Below are positions 32,408 to 41,158 of a stretch of 64,000 nucleotides of DNA, piece after piece. A model generated the notes under the pieces. It ran no database searches. It had not been told where the DNA came from and saw only the letters and a list, made by a program, of their open reading frames with translations. The position numbers and the translations under genes were made by a program. Numbering within the stretch: position 1 is the stretch's first letter; the number at the start of each line of letters is the position of its first letter. The stretch covers positions 1 through 64,000 of the forward strand of contig NZ_SMFU01000008.1 in assembly GCF_004339595.1 (NCBI RefSeq), given 5' to 3'. Source of the DNA: Marinobacterium mangrovicola (lineage in GTDB: Bacteria; Pseudomonadota; Gammaproteobacteria; Pseudomonadales; Balneatricaceae).

Positions 32408-33595
32408 ATGCAAGTGACAACATGGAAAAAGCTTCTATCGGTAGCCGTACTTTCAGCTACGACAGCGGTTTGCTCAGCTGAGGAAGTCACCATTTACGGC
32501 GTGAAATCCCTCTCGGGTTCCTTCGCCAGCTACGGCAAGTTCGCCGATATGGGATCTAAGCTGGCGGTCGAGGAATACGGCGACCTGCTCGGTAGCCCGG
32601 TGAAGTACGAAGCGATCGACACCGAAGGTAACGCCGGCAAGGCGGTGCGCAAGGTGCAGGAAGCGATCAGCCAGGACGGGGCTCTGTTCTTTAACGGCGC
32701 GACTCTCTCCTCCACCGCGCTGGCGATCGGTAAAGAGGTTGATAAGGCAGGTGGTGTCTTCATGACTCCGGCCGGTGCCGACGAGCTGACCGGTACCGAC
32801 TGCAACATGGCGACCTTCCGTTGGTCAGTACCCACTTACGGTGCGATTCACGAAACCGTTGAGCCGCTGATCAAGGCGCATCCGGAGTGGAAACGCTGGT
32901 ACACCATCACGCCGCAATACGTTTTCGGCGAAGCGCTGCTGAGTAACGCCGAAGCGGTGTTCGAGGCGGAAGGGATCGAGCATGTGGGTAACAGCTACCA
33001 CTCGCTGCAGGAACAGGAGTTCTCCGGCTACTTGACCAACGCCATGGCGGCCAAGCCCGATGTCCTGCTGCTGCTCAACTTCGGCGGTCAGTCCAGCAAC
33101 GCGCTGCGCCAGGCGGTTAACTTCGGCCTGAAAAACGAGATGAAGATCCTGGTGGCCTGGTCTTCCGGTCTGGATCAGCTGCAGGAGCTGGGCCCGGATG
33201 TGGCCGAGGGTGTCTACTTCGGTGCTCAGTACTGGCACACAGTGGAGACACCGATGAACAACGAACTGGTGAAGAGCGTTCGTGAAGCCTACGACATGGC
33301 GCCGAACTACCCGATGGCCGCTGATTACATCGGCACCAAGGTAATTCTCGATGCGATCGCCAAGGCGGGCAGCACCGATGGTGCAGCCGTGGCCAAGGCG
33401 CTGGAAGGCACCGTCTACCAGGGCCCGACCGGTGAAGAAACCGTACGTGCGGCGGATCACCAGGTGCTGAAAGACTACTACCTGCTGGAAGGCAAGGCGG
33501 CATCCGAGATGCAGGACGAAGACGACTTTGCCGAGATCATCAGCTCCGGCGAGTCCTTCCCGGATGAATCCTCACTGGATTGCACACGTAGCTAA
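32408..33595 (+). CDS. ABC transporter substrate-binding protein, branched-chain amino acid/amide type
   Basis: This 395-aa periplasmic protein has a signal peptide ending near residue 24 (VCSAEE). The type I periplasmic binding fold (Peripla_BP_6) covers about 27-370. The family carries leucine/isoleucine, urea, short amides and aromatic acids, so homology alone does not fix the ligand. The following genes encode two permeases and two ATPases. A strong GC hairpin sits between this gene and the first permease, often a sign of higher binding-protein expression. Confidence 0.9.
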   Translation: MQVTTWKKLLSVAVLSATTAVCSAEEVTIYGVKSLSGSFASYGKFADMGSKLAVEEYGDLLGSPVKYEAIDTEGNAGKAVRKVQEAISQDGALFFNGATLSSTALAIGKEVDKAGGVFMTPAGADELTGTDCNMATFRWSVPTYGAIHETVEPLIKAHPEWKRWYTITPQYVFGEALLSNAEAVFEAEGIEHVGNSYHSLQEQEFSGYLTNAMAAKPDVLLLLNFGGQSSNALRQAVNFGLKNEMKILVAWSSGLDQLQELGPDVAEGVYFGAQYWHTVETPMNNELVKSVREAYDMAPNYPMAADYIGTKVILDAIAKAGSTDGAAVAKALEGTVYQGPTGEETVRAADHQVLKDYYLLEGKAASEMQDEDDFAEIISSGESFPDESSLDCTRS

Positions 33596-33604
33596 GCCGC
33601 TTAC

Positions 33605-33628
33605 CGCGCCCGGCCCCGGCCGGGCGCG
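33605..33628 (+). other. GC-rich intercistronic hairpin
   Basis: CGCGCCCGGCC (33605-33615) and GGCCGGGCGCG (33618-33628) form a perfect 11-bp stem with a 2-nt spacer and no T-run. It may stabilise the upstream binding-protein mRNA or partly attenuate the permease genes. Confidence 0.65.
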
Positions 33629-33658
33629 ACTACCTTCTCTGTTGCAGGAGCAAACCCG

Positions 33659-34516
33659 ATGAGTCTGTATCTCTTTCAGGCGCTGAACGGCATCGGGCTG
33701 GGGATGATCTACTTTCTGATCTCGGTCGGTCTGACGATTATCTTCGGCTTGTTGAACTTCGTGAACTTTGCCCACGGTGCCTATTACCTGCTGGGGTCGT
33801 ACCTTTGCTTTACGCTGGTCTCACTGACCGGAAATTTCTGGCTGGCGCTGGTCGTAGCGCCGGTGGCCGTGGCGATGCTGGCCTGGGTAACGGAAAAGAC
33901 GCTGATCCGTCGTGCCTACCACCTGCCGCATACGTTCCACATCCTGATTACGCTGGGGATCGCTCTGATTATCCAGGAGCTGAGCATCGCTGTCTGGGGG
34001 CCGATCGGTAAAACCGTCGCGGTGCCCGAAGCGCTGAGTGGCGTGTTCCGCATGGGCGACTTCTTCTATCCCAAGTACCGCCTGTTCGTGATTCTGTTTA
34101 CCGCGGTGATCGCGGTGGGCCTGTGGCTGCTGCTCGAGCGCACCCGCTTCGGCGCCCTGGTGCGGGCCGGTAGTGAAGACGCCGAAACCGTGTCGCTGCT
34201 GGGTACCCATATTCACAAGCTGTTCGCACTGACCTTCGCGCTGGGGGTGGGTCTTGCTGGTCTTGCCGGTGTGCTGGCGGCGCCGATCCGAGGCGTGCAT
34301 CCGTTTATCGGACCGGAGGTGCTCGGTCTTGCCTTCGTTGTCGTGGTGATCGGCGGTATGGGCTCCTTCAGCGGTGCGCTGGTGGGCGGTCTGCTGGTCG
34401 GTCTGGTGCAGAGCATGATGACCACCATCTGGCCCCAGGGTGCGAGCCTGATGATCTATGGCGCCATGGCGGTGGTGATTCTGCTGAGACCTTACGGTCT
34501 GTTCGGGAGGGCGTAA
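33659..34516 (+). CDS. Branched-chain amino acid/amide ABC transporter permease (LivH type)
   Basis: This 285-aa inner-membrane permease has about eight hydrophobic helices. The start FQALNGIGLGMIYFLISVGLTIIFGLLNF is split by the typical NGxxxGxxYxLxAxGL-like signature of LivH proteins. It pairs with the next gene, whose ATG overlaps this stop codon by one base. It belongs to the five-gene importer of this cluster. Confidence 0.9.
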   Translation: MSLYLFQALNGIGLGMIYFLISVGLTIIFGLLNFVNFAHGAYYLLGSYLCFTLVSLTGNFWLALVVAPVAVAMLAWVTEKTLIRRAYHLPHTFHILITLGIALIIQELSIAVWGPIGKTVAVPEALSGVFRMGDFFYPKYRLFVILFTAVIAVGLWLLLERTRFGALVRAGSEDAETVSLLGTHIHKLFALTFALGVGLAGLAGVLAAPIRGVHPFIGPEVLGLAFVVVVIGGMGSFSGALVGGLLVGLVQSMMTTIWPQGASLMIYGAMAVVILLRPYGLFGRA

Positions 34517-35526
34517 TGAATACATCCAAGAAACAAGCCTCCATCTTCAGTGGCGTTACCCTGGCGGCCCTCGCTGCCGTGGTGCTGATGCCGCTGCTGC
34601 TGCCATCGGCAACGCTGGCAACCGAAATCCTGATCTTCGCCCTGGCGGCCCTGGGCTGTAACCTGCTGCTGGGTTACACCGGCCTGCTGTCTTTCGGTCA
34701 GGCGATCTTCTTTGGCGGTGGCGCCTATGTGGCCTCGCTGACCATGATCCATCTCGGTTTTGGTCTTCTCGGTGCGCTGTTCGCAGCGATGATTGCCGGT
34801 GCTGCGCTGGCGGCACTGGTGGGTCTGCTGGCGATCCGTCGTACCGGTATCTACTTCGTCATGCTGACGCTGGCGTTTACACAGATGGCGTACTTCCTGG
34901 CGTATACGCTGAGTGACTGGACCGGCGGTGATAACGGTCTGCTGGATGTACCGCGTCCGCCGCTGACGCTGTTCGGCTTTGAAATATCGGATTTGACCTC
35001 AAGCTACGCCTTCTACACCTTCGTGGCTGTGATGTTCATGCTGATCTTCGTGTTTGCCCGCCGTGTGATCCATTCACCCTTTGGCACCACGCTGGTGGCG
35101 ATTCGCGAGAACGAAGGCCGCGCCTCGGCGGTAGGTTTCTCCACCAACCACTTCAAGCTGCTGGCGTTCGTTATTTCGGGCGGTATCACCGGTATTGCCG
35201 GTGCGCTCTACGCCATGCTGCTTAACTTCGCGCCGCTCTCCAACATTGAGCTGCTGATGTCCGAGAACATCCTGATCATGACGATCATCGGTGGCACCGG
35301 TTCGCTGCTGGGCTCGCTGCTGGGGGCAGGTTCCATCGTCATGCTCGGCGATCTGCTCTCTTCGGTCTGGCCGCGCTGGATGATCATCCTGGGTATCGCC
35401 CTGATCGCGGTGGTGCTGTTCATGCCGTCCGGTCTCTGGGGAGGCGTTGAGTCGCTGATCAAACGCTGGAAAGAGCGCCGTAGCGGTGCCTCTGAAAAAG
35501 CGGCTAAAGAAGCGGAGGCGAAGTGA
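34516..35526 (+). CDS. Branched-chain amino acid/amide ABC transporter permease (LivM type)
   Basis: This 336-aa permease has about nine hydrophobic helices, the LLLGYTGLLSFGQAIFFG motif near residue 55 and the conserved IRENEGRASAVGF cytoplasmic loop near 195, all typical of LivM. The C-terminus is basic and cytoplasmic. It overlaps both neighbours and is therefore translationally linked. Confidence 0.9.
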   Translation: MNTSKKQASIFSGVTLAALAAVVLMPLLLPSATLATEILIFALAALGCNLLLGYTGLLSFGQAIFFGGGAYVASLTMIHLGFGLLGALFAAMIAGAALAALVGLLAIRRTGIYFVMLTLAFTQMAYFLAYTLSDWTGGDNGLLDVPRPPLTLFGFEISDLTSSYAFYTFVAVMFMLIFVFARRVIHSPFGTTLVAIRENEGRASAVGFSTNHFKLLAFVISGGITGIAGALYAMLLNFAPLSNIELLMSENILIMTIIGGTGSLLGSLLGAGSIVMLGDLLSSVWPRWMIILGIALIAVVLFMPSGLWGGVESLIKRWKERRSGASEKAAKEAEAK

Positions 35527-36281
35527 TGAGCGATTACATTCTCGAAACCGAACAGCTTGGCCTGCGTTACGGCGCCTTTGCCGCGCTGGGTAGCGTGGAT
35601 CTGAAGATCCGTCGCGGCACCATCCATACCGTGATCGGCCCCAACGGTGCGGGCAAGACGACCCTGTTTCACTGCCTCACCGGTGAGCGTCGTCCCTCCA
35701 GCGGCAAGATCCGTTTTGATGGCAAGGACCTGACGCGCCAGCCGGCGCACAAGCGGGTTTCCTCCGGCATGTCGCGCTCGTTCCAGATCACCAGTTTGTT
35801 CCAGAACCTGAGCGTGCGCGAGAACCTGCGTCTTGCCGCCCAGGGGCGTGATGGGCTGGGAGCTTTGGCGTTTTGGTACTCCGACACGCATAGATCCAAG
35901 CACCTGGAGAAAGCCGATGAGGTACTGGATCGGATCAAGCTGACGCACTTGGCGAATACCGATGCGGGGGATCTCTCTCACGGTCAGCAGCGGGTACTCG
36001 AAGTGGGTATGTCGCTGTGCAGCGATCCCGAGCTGCTGCTGCTCGACGAGCCGACCTCCGGCATGGGCGTGGACGATATTCCGGTGATGACGAAGCTGAT
36101 CTCCGAGCTCGGCAAGGACCACACCGTGATGCTGATCGAGCACAACATGAAGCTGGTGATGTCGATCTCGGATCGTATCACCGTCATGCACCAGGGCAAC
36201 ATCCTGATCGAGGGTGAGCCTGAAGAGGTGCGCGGCGATGAGCGGGTCAAGAAAGCCTATCTGGGGGAGAGCGGATCATGA
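35526..36281 (+). CDS. Branched-chain amino acid/amide ABC transporter ATPase (LivG type)
   Basis: This 251-aa ATPase has Walker A GPNGAGKT near 38-45, the signature LSHGQQR near 150 and Walker B LLLLDEP. I chose ATG at 35526, which overlaps the livM-type stop (ATGA); a GTG one codon earlier is possible. It works with the next ATPase as a heterodimer in this transporter class. Confidence 0.9.
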   Translation: MSDYILETEQLGLRYGAFAALGSVDLKIRRGTIHTVIGPNGAGKTTLFHCLTGERRPSSGKIRFDGKDLTRQPAHKRVSSGMSRSFQITSLFQNLSVRENLRLAAQGRDGLGALAFWYSDTHRSKHLEKADEVLDRIKLTHLANTDAGDLSHGQQRVLEVGMSLCSDPELLLLDEPTSGMGVDDIPVMTKLISELGKDHTVMLIEHNMKLVMSISDRITVMHQGNILIEGEPEEVRGDERVKKAYLGESGS

Positions 36282-36970
36282 AGCTCGAAATCAACAGGAT
36301 TCATTCCTACTACGGCAAAAGCCATGTGCTGGAAGGTGTATCCCTTGAGGTTAACCCGGGGGAGCTGGTCACGCTGCTGGGGCGGAACGGCGCCGGCAAG
36401 ACCACCACGCTGCGCAGTATCGCCGGCATCGTGCGCCCGGCCGAGGGCTCCATCGTTTTTGATGGCGAAGAGCTGATCGGCAAAGAGGTGTTCGAGATAG
36501 CCCGCCGCGGCGTATCGCTGGTGCCCGAGCATCGCGGCATCTTCGGCCTGCTCAGCGTCGAAGAGAACCTGGCTATCGCCGTGCGTGCCAGCAGCCGCTG
36601 GAGCCTCAGCGATGTGTACGAAATGTTCCCGCGCCTTTATGAGCGCCGCAAAAACGGCGGCAACGCGCTCTCCGGTGGTGAACAGCAGATGCTGGCCATC
36701 GCCCGGGCGCTGGTGAACGACCCCAAACTGCTGCTGCTGGATGAGCCCACCGAGGGGCTGGCGCCGGTGATCGTCGACGAGATCGTGCGCATTCTCGGCA
36801 AAATCCGCGAGGCCGGCGTATCGGTACTGCTGGTGGAACAGAACCTGGCGGTGTGTGAAAAGCTGGCCGATCGGCATTACGTCATCGAACAGGGCCAGGT
36901 GGTCTATAGCGGCACCGGCGAGCAGTTCCGTCAGGAGCAGGCGGTCAAGGACCGCTACCTGGCGGTTTAA
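36278..36970 (+). CDS. Branched-chain amino acid/amide ABC transporter ATPase (LivF type)
   Basis: This 230-aa ATPase has Walker A GRNGAGKT near 36-43, the signature LSGGEQQ near 134, Walker B LLLLDEPTEGLAP and a C-terminal H-loop-like region. Its start overlaps the preceding ATPase gene by 4 nt. It completes the importer, and the amidohydrolase gene follows after 21 nt. Confidence 0.9.
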   Translation: MKLEINRIHSYYGKSHVLEGVSLEVNPGELVTLLGRNGAGKTTTLRSIAGIVRPAEGSIVFDGEELIGKEVFEIARRGVSLVPEHRGIFGLLSVEENLAIAVRASSRWSLSDVYEMFPRLYERRKNGGNALSGGEQQMLAIARALVNDPKLLLLDEPTEGLAPVIVDEIVRILGKIREAGVSVLLVEQNLAVCEKLADRHYVIEQGQVVYSGTGEQFRQEQAVKDRYLAV

Positions 36971-36991
36971 CGCGACAAACAGGACAAGATA

Positions 36992-38266
36992 ATGGATATG
37001 AAAACTCAAGGGATGCCGCTGGATGGGCTCCTGACCGTAGACCGCGATCGTCTCTGGAACAGCCTGATGGAACAGGGAAAGATCGGCGAAACCGACAAGG
37101 GCGGGCTCAATCGCCAGGCGCTGACCGACCTGGACCGCCAGGTGCGTGAACTCTTTATCAGCTGGGGCAAGGAGGCCGGTTGCGAGGTTTCCATCGACCA
37201 GATCGGCAATATTTTTGTCCGCCGCCCGGGTGTGGATAACTCGCTGCCGCCGGTGATGACCGGTAGCCACATCGATACCCAGCCCACCGGCGGAAAGTTT
37301 GATGGCTGTTTCGGTGTCATGGCTGGCCTGGAGTCGATCCGCCGCATGAACGATCTCGGCATCAAAACCCAGGCACCGGTAGAAGTAGTCGCCTGGACCA
37401 ACGAAGAGGGCTGTCGTTTTCCGCCCTGCATGATGGGTTCTGGGGTGTTCACCGGTGAGTTCGAGCTGGAGCCGACCCTGGCGATCCGCGATGCCGAAGG
37501 CATCTCAGTGGGTGAAGCGCTGACCAAGATCGGCTTCGCCGGCGAAAAGCCGGTTCCCGGCCACCCGGTAGGGGCTTACTTTGAAGCCCATATCGAGCAG
37601 GGGCCGGTGCTGGAAGATGCCGAGAAAACCATCGGTGTGGTGATCGGCGCCCTCGGCCAGAAATGGTTTGATCTCAGCATCCAGGGTGTTGAATCCCACG
37701 CGGGCCCAACTCCTATGTCACTGCGCCACGATGCGGGCCTGGTGGCGGCTGAACTGATCACCTTCGTGAACCGAACAGCGCTGGAACATGCGCCTCACGG
37801 GCGCGGCACCGTGGGCTGCCTGGATCTGTTCCCAGGTTCGCGCAACGTGATTCCCGGCCAGGTCAACATGACCGTCGACTTCCGCCACCTGGAAGCGGAT
37901 GCGCTGGATGCCATGGTGAACGGGCTGAAAGCGAAAATCGCCGAACTCGAAGCGTTGCATGGCGTTCAGGTCAGCCTGACGCCCACGGCCGACTTTGCAC
38001 CGCTCTATTTTGCGGATAACTGCGTTTCCTACGTACGTGATGCGGCTGCAGGACTCGGTTACGGGCATATGGATATCGTCAGTGGCGCCGGTCATGACGC
38101 CATCTTTCTGGCGGAGAAAGCGCCTGCGGGAATGATTTTCGTACCCTGCGAGGGTGGTATCAGCCATAACGAGATGGAACGCGCGGACGCCGATGATCTG
38201 GCGGCCGGTGCATCGGTGCTGCTGAATGCGCTGGTGAATGCAGCAGGAATTGAGGAGGCCAAATGA
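36992..38266 (+). CDS. Zn-dependent amidohydrolase of the hydantoinase/carbamoylase family
   Basis: This 424-aa M20/M28-like metal enzyme has visible metal ligands: GSHIDT, GKFDGCFG (bridging Asp), NEEG (Glu pair), HIEQG and the C-terminal GGISHNE His. The family includes N-carbamoyl-L-amino-acid hydrolase, allantoate amidohydrolase and beta-ureidopropionase. Sequence alone does not separate these substrates. It lies directly after the importer and overlaps the amidase gene by 4 nt. The likely role is removal of a carbamoyl group from the imported compound. Confidence 0.88.
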   Translation: MDMKTQGMPLDGLLTVDRDRLWNSLMEQGKIGETDKGGLNRQALTDLDRQVRELFISWGKEAGCEVSIDQIGNIFVRRPGVDNSLPPVMTGSHIDTQPTGGKFDGCFGVMAGLESIRRMNDLGIKTQAPVEVVAWTNEEGCRFPPCMMGSGVFTGEFELEPTLAIRDAEGISVGEALTKIGFAGEKPVPGHPVGAYFEAHIEQGPVLEDAEKTIGVVIGALGQKWFDLSIQGVESHAGPTPMSLRHDAGLVAAELITFVNRTALEHAPHGRGTVGCLDLFPGSRNVIPGQVNMTVDFRHLEADALDAMVNGLKAKIAELEALHGVQVSLTPTADFAPLYFADNCVSYVRDAAAGLGYGHMDIVSGAGHDAIFLAEKAPAGMIFVPCEGGISHNEMERADADDLAAGASVLLNALVNAAGIEEAK

Positions 38267-39681
38267 GCAACAACGGATACGAAGAGATCGCCGACCTGAC
38301 AGCTATGGAGCTGGGGCGTCTCTATCGTCTTGGCGAACTCTCTCCGCTGGACGCCACCCGTGCGGCGCTGGCGCGGATTGAAGCCTGCAACAGCGAAGTG
38401 AATGCCTACTGCCATGTGGCCGAGGAATCAGCCCTGGAAAGCGCCAAGGCCTCGGAGCAGCGCTGGCTCAAGGGTGAAGCGCTGGGGCCCATCGATGGTG
38501 TGCCCTCGTCGATCAAGGATCTGACCAAAGTGGCCGGCATGCCGATCCGCAGCGGCTCGCTGACCAGCGCCGATGAGCTGGCCACCGAGGATGCACCGTT
38601 CAGTGCCCGTATGCGCGAGGCCGGCGCCGTGATCCTGGGCAAAACCACCACACCGGAGTTTGGCTGGAAGGGCGTCACCGACAGCCGTGCCACCGGTGTG
38701 ACCCGCAACCCCTGGGATACCGGAAAAACCGCGGGGGGCTCCTCCGGCGGTGCCGCAGCGGCGGCAGCGCTGAACATGGGTGTGCTGCACCAGGGCAGCG
38801 ATGCCGGCGGTTCTATCCGTATTCCCGGCGGCTTCTGTGGCGTGTTCGGTATCAAGCCCACCTTCGGTTTTATTCCGCAGTGGCCGGCCAGCGCCATGAC
38901 GACGCTGTCTCACTTAGGTCCCATGACCCGCACCGTTGAAGACAGCCTGTTGATGATGGATGCGGTGGCGCAGCCGGATCACCGCGACTGGTACTCCGAC
39001 CGCAAATTTGACGGTTACTGGATCGATATTCTCGACCGTCCGCTGGAAGGGCTGAAGGTCGCTTACAGCCCGACCCTGGGCTACGTGGATGTGGATCCGG
39101 GCGTGCGCGCCTGTGTCGATCGCGCCGTGGCCGCGCTGATCGAACTGGGAGCCGAGGTGGAAGAGGTGGATCCCGGTTTCAGCGATCCGCTGGAGATGTT
39201 CTCCACACTCTGGTTTGCCGGTGCCGGCAAGGTGGTCAGCGGTATGAGCGAGGCGCAGCGGGATCTTCTCGATCCGGGCTTTCGCGCCATCGGTGAACAG
39301 GGCATGAAGATCGATATCGTCGATTACATGAAAGCGGTCGATGCACGAGCTGCCCTGGGGATCAAAATGGGCGAGTTCCATCAGCAGTACGACCTGCTGG
39401 TGACCCCGACTCTGCCGATTACCGCCTTTGAGGCGGGCCGCGATACCACCGACGACAGTCAGAAATACTGGATGGAGTGGACGCCGTTCTCCTACCCGTT
39501 CAACCTGACGCAGCAGCCTGCATCGACTTCACCCTGCGGGTTGGTAGATGGTTTGCCGGTCGGTCTGCAGATTGTTGGCGCCAAGGGCGCTGATGCGCTG
39601 GTGCTGAACGCCTGTCGTCGTCTCGAGCGAGCGCTGCCGATGCAGTGGCTGGGCCGCCCGAAAGCGGGTTCCAGAGGCTGA
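38263..39681 (+). CDS. Amidase-signature family amidase
   Basis: This 472-aa enzyme has the Ser-cisSer-Lys triad visible as Lys in SSIKDLT (near 88), cisSer in TAGGSSGG (near 164) and the nucleophilic Ser in GSDAGGSIRIPGGFCG (near 188). The family hydrolyses diverse amides; no glutaminase partner genes are nearby, so GatA is unlikely. It forms a unit with the upstream amidohydrolase and importer and a LysR gene 4 nt downstream. Confidence 0.88.
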   Translation: MSNNGYEEIADLTAMELGRLYRLGELSPLDATRAALARIEACNSEVNAYCHVAEESALESAKASEQRWLKGEALGPIDGVPSSIKDLTKVAGMPIRSGSLTSADELATEDAPFSARMREAGAVILGKTTTPEFGWKGVTDSRATGVTRNPWDTGKTAGGSSGGAAAAAALNMGVLHQGSDAGGSIRIPGGFCGVFGIKPTFGFIPQWPASAMTTLSHLGPMTRTVEDSLLMMDAVAQPDHRDWYSDRKFDGYWIDILDRPLEGLKVAYSPTLGYVDVDPGVRACVDRAVAALIELGAEVEEVDPGFSDPLEMFSTLWFAGAGKVVSGMSEAQRDLLDPGFRAIGEQGMKIDIVDYMKAVDARAALGIKMGEFHQQYDLLVTPTLPITAFEAGRDTTDDSQKYWMEWTPFSYPFNLTQQPASTSPCGLVDGLPVGLQIVGAKGADALVLNACRRLERALPMQWLGRPKAGSRG

Positions 39682-39685
39682 TGCG

Positions 39686-40603
39686 ATGAGTAAAAATCTG
39701 CTCGGGCAGATCAGCGATATCGATCTGCGTCTACTGAAAGTGTTCCGCACCGTGGTGGAGGCGGGCGGATTTGCCCAGGCAGAGGTGGAGCTCAACGTCA
39801 GCAGCTCGGCGATCAGTGCCAGCATGGCGGATCTGGAAAAGCGGCTGGGGCTGAGGCTTTGTCAGCGCGGCCGCGCCGGCTTTGCCCTCACCGATGAGGG
39901 CCGCCAGGCCTACCAGGCGCTGCTGCAGCTGCATACCGCACTGGATGGCTTTCGCACCGAGATCAACTCCATCCATCAGCAGCTTAAGGGGGAGCTGGTG
40001 ATCGGTATCACCGATAACCTGGTCACCCTGCCGCATATGTCGGTAACTCGGGCGTTGGCGGCGCTAAAGGCGCAGGGACCGGCAGTGAGTATCGATATCC
40101 GTATGCTGTCGCCGGGCATCGTTGAGCGTGGCGTTGTGGATGGGCAGCTGCACCTGGGGGTTGTGCCTCAGGTGCAAAAGGTTTCCGGCCTGGTGTTCCA
40201 TCCGCTCTACAGCGAAACCTCAAGCCTCTATTGCAGCGCCGAGCACCCGCTGTTTGCCTGCGACGATGCTGATATCGACAGGGCTCTGTTGGCCCGGCAG
40301 GAGGCGGTGGGGCAGAGCTTTGCGCCCAGCCCTGAGATGAAAAAACTGCTGGAACAGCTCAATGTCACGGCCCGGGCGTCGGACCGGGAGGGGATCGCCT
40401 TTATGATCCTGACCGGTCTGTATCTCGGTTTTCTGCCCGATCATTACGCCGAGCGCTGGGTGCAGTCTGGCCAGATGCGGGCGCTGTGTCCTCGGCAGAT
40501 GAACTATGAAATGGAGTACGCGGCGATCACTCGTAAGGGTGTGCGGCCCAATATGGTGCTGGACACCTTTCTGCAAGCGCTGGGTGCAGTCCCTGACGCA
40601 TAG
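39686..40603 (+). CDS. LysR-family transcriptional regulator
   Basis: This 305-aa regulator has an N-terminal winged helix at about 12-70 (IDLRLLKVFRTVVEAGGF.. split with AEVELNVSSSAISASM) and a periplasmic-binding-like effector domain at about 95-300. It is last in the cluster, so it may activate the importer/amidase genes in addition to the FadR-type regulator at the front. It ends 25 nt from the convergent regA-like gene. Confidence 0.9.
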   Translation: MSKNLLGQISDIDLRLLKVFRTVVEAGGFAQAEVELNVSSSAISASMADLEKRLGLRLCQRGRAGFALTDEGRQAYQALLQLHTALDGFRTEINSIHQQLKGELVIGITDNLVTLPHMSVTRALAALKAQGPAVSIDIRMLSPGIVERGVVDGQLHLGVVPQVQKVSGLVFHPLYSETSSLYCSAEHPLFACDDADIDRALLARQEAVGQSFAPSPEMKKLLEQLNVTARASDREGIAFMILTGLYLGFLPDHYAERWVQSGQMRALCPRQMNYEMEYAAITRKGVRPNMVLDTFLQALGAVPDA

Positions 40604-40627
40604 TCAGGCGCATCTGAGCTATCCGAT

Positions 40628-41158
40628 CTAGCGCCTTACCGGGCGCTTCTGCAGTTTGCGCTGCAGGGTGCGGCGGTGCATCCCCAGCGCCCGCGCGGTA
40701 GCGGAGATATTGCCTTCGTGCTCGGTCAGCACCTTCTGGATATGCTCCCATTCCAGCCGGTTTACCGACATGGGGTCGGAGCTGATCTGCTGGCTGGCGT
40801 CCGCTTCCTGCTGGTTCAGCGCCGCCAGAATCTGATCCGCATCGGCGGGTTTGGGCAGGTAGTTGGTGGCGCCCAGCTTGATCGCATCCACCGCCGTGGC
40901 GATGCTGGCGTAGCCGGTGAGGATCAGGATCTTCATTTCCGGGTTGAGTTCTCTCAGCCCGGCAATCAGCTCCAGCCCCGAAGGCCCCTCCATCTTTAGG
41001 TCGACGCTGGCCAGTGCCGGAATCTCCTCCCGGGCCTGGGTCAGCGCCTCCTCCACGTTGCGTGCCACGCTCACCGTGTAGCCGCGGCGGGTCAGCGAAC
41101 GCGCCAGTACCCGTGTAAAGGTTGGGTCGTCATCGACCACCAGAAACTGCTCGCTCAC
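40628..41158 (-). CDS. RegA/PrrA/RoxR-type response regulator
   Basis: This 176-aa protein has a receiver domain with phospho-site Asp53 (SVDLKMEG) and a C-terminal Fis-type helix-turn-helix (MHRRTLQRKL). The short linker and the HRRTLQRKL ending match the RegA family of redox response regulators, though the family's usual poly-Pro linker is reduced. It overlaps the kinase gene by 4 nt. Confidence 0.9.
   Translation of the reverse strand: MSEQFLVVDDDPTFTRVLARSLTRRGYTVSVARNVEEALTQAREEIPALASVDLKMEGPSGLELIAGLRELNPEMKILILTGYASIATAVDAIKLGATNYLPKPADADQILAALNQQEADASQQISSDPMSVNRLEWEHIQKVLTEHEGNISATARALGMHRRTLQRKLQKRPVRR

Noticed and set aside
40630-40647. AGCGCC...GGGCGCT hairpin near the LysR/regA-like junction
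   Set aside because: Lies mostly inside the regulator coding end, is imperfect and lacks a T-run.
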